DNA of 8,481 nt from assembly GCA_022615805.1 (NCBI GenBank), contig JAKEGO010000125.1:1-8481 (forward strand). The letters are read 5' to 3'. Under the pieces are notes generated by a model that saw only the letters and a list, made by a program, of their open reading frames with translations, was not told the DNA's origin and searched no databases. The position numbers and the translations under genes were made by a program. The DNA is from Thermoplasmata archaeon. Lineage in GTDB: Archaea > Thermoplasmatota > JAKEGO01. Of the stretch, positions 5,677 through 8,481 are shown piece after piece. Each line of letters starts with the position of its first letter. The first letter of the stretch is position 1.

Positions 5677-6987
5677 ATGAAGCTGAGGCCATTCCTGAAG
5701 AAGCTGGAGGACGAGGGGAAGCTCGTCCGCGTGGAACGCGAGGTCAGCACGGAGTACGAGATCGCCAACGTGCTCAACACCCTGGGCGAAAGGCCCACCG
5801 TATTCGATAACGTGAAGGGCTACGACATGCCCGTCTTCGGCGGCATCACGGCCCACCGCGAGACCATAGCGGAAGGGCTCGGGACCACGAAGGAGGGGAT
5901 CCTCGAGAAGCTCGTCGGGGCGCTGAGGGATCCCGTCGAGCCTGAGGTCGTCAAACGGGGCCCGTGCCAGGAGGTCGTGATGGAGGACGTGGACCTGGAC
6001 GCTCTCCCTCTCCTGACCCACCTGCCGGGAGACGGCGGGCGCTACATGAGCGCCTCCGTGTGCATTATCAAGGACCCGGAGACCGGGCGGAACATGGCCT
6101 ACCACCGCATGATGCAGCGCGGCAAGGACCGTTGCACCGCAAGGCTCATCCCGAAACGGCAGACGCGGACGACCTACGACAGGACGGAGGACGAGTTGGA
6201 GATCGCCGTCTGCATCGGGAGCTCGATCCCGGTCCTGGTGGCCGCCTCCCTCGGGCCACCGCCTGGAGTGGACGAGCTCGGCATCGCAAACGCCCTCTCG
6301 CCCACCAGGCTGGTGAAGTGCCAGACCAAGGACCTCGAGGTCCCGGCCGAGACCGAGATCGTCCTCGAGGGCCGCATCACGAGGGACGTGGACTCGGAGG
6401 GGCCGTTCGTCGACCTGACCGAGACGCGGGACTTCGAGCGGCAGGAGCCGGTCGTCGTATTCGACCGCATCACCCACAGGAAGGACGCTATGTACCAGTG
6501 CCTCCTGCCCGGCCGGCTCGAGCACAAGACCCTCATGGGCATGCCCAAGGAGCCGACCATCTTCGACGAGGTCTCCAAGGTCGCCGACTGCAGGAACGTG
6601 TACGTCAACATGGGCGGCGGCTCGTGGCTCCACTCCGTCGTGCAGATCGCCAAGCGGAGCGAGGAGGACCCCAGGAGGGCCATCGAGGCCGCGTTCAGGG
6701 GGCATGGCTCGATGAAGCACGTATGGATCGTCGAGGAGGACGTCGACATCTACGACCCCATCGCGGTGGAGTGGGCAATGGCGACGAGGTTCCAGGCGAG
6801 CATCGGGCTCGTGGTCCGCGAGAAGGAGTCCGGGAGCAGCCTCGACCCGAGCGCGTTCCACGCCGAGGGGAAGAAGACCCTCACAGACAAGGTCGGTTTC
6901 GACTGCACGAAACGCGCGGGCATATCGCGCGACAAGTTCGAGAAGGTCAGGTACGGGGAAGTCGATATCGATGATTACGTCGGGTGA
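5677..6987 (+). CDS. UbiD-family decarboxylase, probable trans-anhydromevalonate 5-phosphate decarboxylase
   Basis: UbiD enzymes use prenylated FMN and a divalent metal for non-oxidative decarboxylation. In the archaeal modified mevalonate pathway a UbiD member turns trans-anhydromevalonate 5-phosphate into isopentenyl phosphate; placement directly after mevalonate kinase makes this the likely role. The 436 residues match the shorter archaeal type (bacterial UbiD is nearer 490). Visible blocks are the N-terminal MKLRPFLKKLEDEGKLVRV, DNVKGYDMPVFGG, the cofactor/metal region NMAYHRMMQ with Arg144, SIPVLVAASLGPPPGVDE, the acidic ETEIVLEG segment (Glu225, Glu227, Glu231) and EGPFVDLTETRD, where ubiquinone-type UbiD has EGPFGD. 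GGAGGT at 5663-5668 lies eight bases before ATG 5677. The next gene overlaps its end by 17 bases. A decarboxylase of aromatic acids or quinone precursors is less likely. Confidence 0.93.
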   Translation: MKLRPFLKKLEDEGKLVRVEREVSTEYEIANVLNTLGERPTVFDNVKGYDMPVFGGITAHRETIAEGLGTTKEGILEKLVGALRDPVEPEVVKRGPCQEVVMEDVDLDALPLLTHLPGDGGRYMSASVCIIKDPETGRNMAYHRMMQRGKDRCTARLIPKRQTRTTYDRTEDELEIAVCIGSSIPVLVAASLGPPPGVDELGIANALSPTRLVKCQTKDLEVPAETEIVLEGRITRDVDSEGPFVDLTETRDFERQEPVVVFDRITHRKDAMYQCLLPGRLEHKTLMGMPKEPTIFDEVSKVADCRNVYVNMGGGSWLHSVVQIAKRSEEDPRRAIEAAFRGHGSMKHVWIVEEDVDIYDPIAVEWAMATRFQASIGLVVREKESGSSLDPSAFHAEGKKTLTDKVGFDCTKRAGISRDKFEKVRYGEVDIDDYVG

Positions 6988-7309
6988 GGGCCGCACACGC
7001 GTGTGGCTGAGGGTCGAGAGGGCCGGCGAGGACGTCGTCCTCATACTCGGTGGCGGCGACTCGCCTCACATCGGGGGCGTGGTCCTGAAGGTCCCGGGGG
7101 AGGAGGCCCGCACGTTGGTCCACGGGACGCACCGCGACCTCGAGGTGCTGGCCCCGCTCGCCGAGGGGGCGTCGGAGGTACTTGGCACCACCGTTGTTGC
7201 CGTGGGCGGGATTCACATCGACCGAGCGACGACGGAGGAGATACGGAGCGTGGTGGAGAACTGCCAGCGTCTGGTCCTGATGATGGATAACTCGGATGAG
7301 GAGTCGTAA
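6971..7309 (+). CDS. LpdD-like small protein, possible prenyl-FMN chaperone for the UbiD partner
   Basis: This 112-residue soluble protein resembles the LpdD-like family, named after the small third gene of gallate decarboxylase operons and found beside UbiD-type enzymes; a chaperone role for prenylated flavin has been proposed for it. Seen here: a strand-rich start (residues 10-26), the glycine-histidine motif LGGGDSPHIGGVVL (26-39), HGTHRDLEVLAPLAEGASE (51-69), and VVAVGGIHIDRATTEEI (75-91) with His82 and Asp84, followed by a C-terminal helix and an acidic end. I recognised these blocks by eye, without a search. ATG 6971 lies inside the UbiD gene (17-base overlap, shifted frame), with GGGGA at 6955-6959 as a modest ribosome site; GTG 7001 would be a shorter alternative. 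The tight overlap suggests equimolar production with, and action on, the decarboxylase. Confidence 0.8.
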   Translation: MITSGEGRTRVWLRVERAGEDVVLILGGGDSPHIGGVVLKVPGEEARTLVHGTHRDLEVLAPLAEGASEVLGTTVVAVGGIHIDRATTEEIRSVVENCQRLVLMMDNSDEES

Positions 7310-7494
7310 CCATCATGTACCGTTGAATGACAGCTAACTAACTGTCGCTGAGTAGATCGCAGAACGGTTGGGTGAGGACGGCCACGATGTTGCGGTCGAT
7401 CCGTTCAGGACCATCGGGGAAGCCAGACCGGGGGAACCCCACTATCCAGCCGCTCCCTGGCTCATGTATCGGCATCAACGAGGGCGTACGCAAT
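7310..7494. other. Intergenic region with a small inverted repeat
   Basis: This stretch separates the isoprenoid operon from the promoter of the last gene. GACAG 7329-7333 and CTGTC 7342-7346 form a five-pair hairpin with an AT-rich loop (CTAACTAA), 20 bases after the stop codon, which might end the upstream transcript. A second, looser pairing joins GAACGG 7362-7367 and CCGTTC 7401-7406. The reading frame at 7372-7641 runs into the next gene in another frame and is not credible. I see no tRNA or known RNA. Confidence 0.45.
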
Positions 7495-7506
7495 CCTTAT
7501 AAGTAT
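7494..7506 (+). promoter_or_regulatory. TATA box of the FG-GAP-like protein gene
   Basis: CTTATAAG at 7497-7504 is a clean archaeal TATA-like box, with GCAATC just before it as a possible BRE. A transcript start 25-28 bases downstream falls near 7525-7532, a few bases before ATG 7535. That favours 7535 over the in-frame ATGs at 7511 and 7514, which would lie upstream of the transcript, and suggests a leaderless or nearly leaderless mRNA. Confidence 0.6.
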
Positions 7507-7534
7507 TCAGATGATGACATGGCGGTGTCCGTGC

Positions 7535-8481
7535 ATGAGAGCGATACGCATGGTTACAATATTCGTCGCCTGCATTCTCGTGTCGTCGTTTGCCCTCTTC
7601 TACCTCTTATTTCCGCGGGAGGATGGCGCGGACCGGTCTGACCACGAGTATTTCGAAGAGATGCCCGCCCACTGGACCCGCATCAGCACGGGCCGCTTCA
7701 GCGATGACATCTTCGATTCGTACCAGTGCGCCCTGAGGGACGACTATTATGGCACGGAAGAGCTGGTCACCATCACCAACTACCACCACGGACACGTCGG
7801 CATCTTCGTGGAGACCGACAGGAACGGCACGTGGGAGCGGAGTCCGCTGTGCGCCTGTTTCGACCCGGAGGACGAGAACGGGATACCCGTGAAGGGCATC
7901 TTCAAGGTCAACCTCGACGGCGACGCCCCGCCAGAGATCATAACGGCCGCCGACGAGGTCCAGTACGACACCCTGCTCCTGAACGAGATGAGGTGGACCG
8001 GACCGGTGTACATCGACCTGAACGAGGGAAACGAGCCCGTCGTCCAGATACTCGTCTGGGGCGAATGGGGGGAGCGGATCACGGGGACGGCCCCCGTGAT
8101 GCACCCGATCCCGCTGGACCCGGGGTTCAGGGACCCGGCGAACCTCCTTCCGGACATCATGCTGAACCTCATGCCGGCCTCGGGAGCCCGGCTCGTCATC
8201 CTGGAGCAGCCGCCAGAGGGCTTCGGGGCGGTCAACTACACGTTCGATGGCGACGGACATCCCGGCGTCCCGCCCTACGAGGAAGAGCCGTTCTACGTCG
8301 AACGCCTGTACGAGTCGTCGAACGGTTCGGCCCTGATCTCGGAACTGGTGTGGAAAGCCTCCGAGGTGGAGGGTGCGAACAACGTATATCTCGAGGGTTT
8401 ACCGTTCGACGCGGACGGAGACGCGCTCATGGACCTCGTGATGGCGGGGACGTATTTCGACAGCGGCGAGTTCATCCACTC
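7535..8481 (+). CDS. Membrane-anchored extracellular protein with FG-GAP-like motifs (3' end outside window)
   Basis: The frame stays open to the window edge, giving 315 codons plus two bases, so the protein is incomplete at the C-terminus. Residues 5-26 form an N-terminal hydrophobic segment after a basic start, either an uncleaved membrane anchor or a signal peptide. The rest is polar and acidic. Two Asp/Gly loops resemble the calcium-binding loops of FG-GAP/VCBS beta-propeller repeats: NLDGDAPPEIITAAD (from about residue 126; Asp128, Asp130) and FDADGDALMDLVMAGTYF (from 291; Asp292, Asp294, Asp296, Asp300). A weaker one is FDGDG (237-241). There are three N-X-S/T sequons and three clustered Cys (QC, then LCAC). 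A secreted or surface-exposed binding protein is the inference; the ligand is unknown. Codon use matches the neighbouring genes, so there is no sign of recent transfer. Confidence 0.85.
   Translation, partial: MRAIRMVTIFVACILVSSFALFYLLFPREDGADRSDHEYFEEMPAHWTRISTGRFSDDIFDSYQCALRDDYYGTEELVTITNYHHGHVGIFVETDRNGTWERSPLCACFDPEDENGIPVKGIFKVNLDGDAPPEIITAADEVQYDTLLLNEMRWTGPVYIDLNEGNEPVVQILVWGEWGERITGTAPVMHPIPLDPGFRDPANLLPDIMLNLMPASGARLVILEQPPEGFGAVNYTFDGDGHPGVPPYEEEPFYVERLYESSNGSALISELVWKASEVEGANNVYLEGLPFDADGDALMDLVMAGTYFDSGEFIH

Noticed and set aside
5419..7044. Long minus-strand open frame (about 541 codons) opposite the UbiD-family gene
   Set aside because: It covers the highly recognisable UbiD gene in antisense; no family features and no promoter are seen for it.
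7277..7351. Possible C/D box guide RNA (TGATGA-like box near 7278, CTGA at 7348)
   Set aside because: The first box lies in the coding end of the LpdD-like gene, the boxes are imperfect, and no D'/C' pair or terminal stem is visible.
7510..7517. GATGATGA resembling a C box ahead of the last gene
   Set aside because: No D box at a suitable distance; the bases lie between the TATA box and the start codon of a protein gene.

Overview
The window reads as chromosomal DNA of a high-GC archaeon. The evidence is an archaeal RNA polymerase subunit K (RpoK) gene overlapping a short archaeal-type ribosomal protein S2 gene (200 codons), an archaeal modified mevalonate pathway cluster, and TATA boxes about 25-30 bases upstream of inferred transcript starts. 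A euryarchaeal lineage such as Thermoplasmatota (for example a Methanomassiliicoccales relative) is my best guess. That placement is inference from gene content and style, and no marker in the window was aligned. All supported genes are on the + strand; the long minus-strand reading frames are shadows caused by high GC at third codon positions.

Layout. Positions 1-504 have no convincing gene, but end in a good TATA box. Positions 505-2913 encode a large exported, probably N-glycosylated surface protein with one membrane span near the C-terminus and a long proline- and charge-rich cytosolic tail. A promoter then drives rpoK (TTG start), which overlaps rps2 by 8 bases and is followed at once by a YycJ/WalJ-type metallo-beta-lactamase-fold hydrolase. 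This is an information-processing operon of about 1.6 kb. A second promoter, at the end of the hydrolase gene, precedes mevalonate kinase, a UbiD-family decarboxylase and a small LpdD-like protein that overlaps the decarboxylase gene by 17 bases. After 225 non-coding bases with a clear TATA box, a membrane-anchored extracellular protein with FG-GAP-like Asp/Gly motifs starts and runs off the window end.

How the genes work together. The mevalonate kinase / UbiD pair fits the archaeal modified mevalonate pathway: mevalonate to mevalonate 5-phosphate, dehydration to trans-anhydromevalonate 5-phosphate, then prenyl-FMN-dependent decarboxylation to isopentenyl phosphate for lipid synthesis. The dehydratase, isopentenyl phosphate kinase and the prenyl-FMN synthase UbiX are not in the window. 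The small overlapping gene is the most interesting element. It resembles the LpdD-like proteins found beside UbiD-type decarboxylases, and its position suggests a cofactor-loading or assembly partner dedicated to an isoprenoid pathway enzyme.
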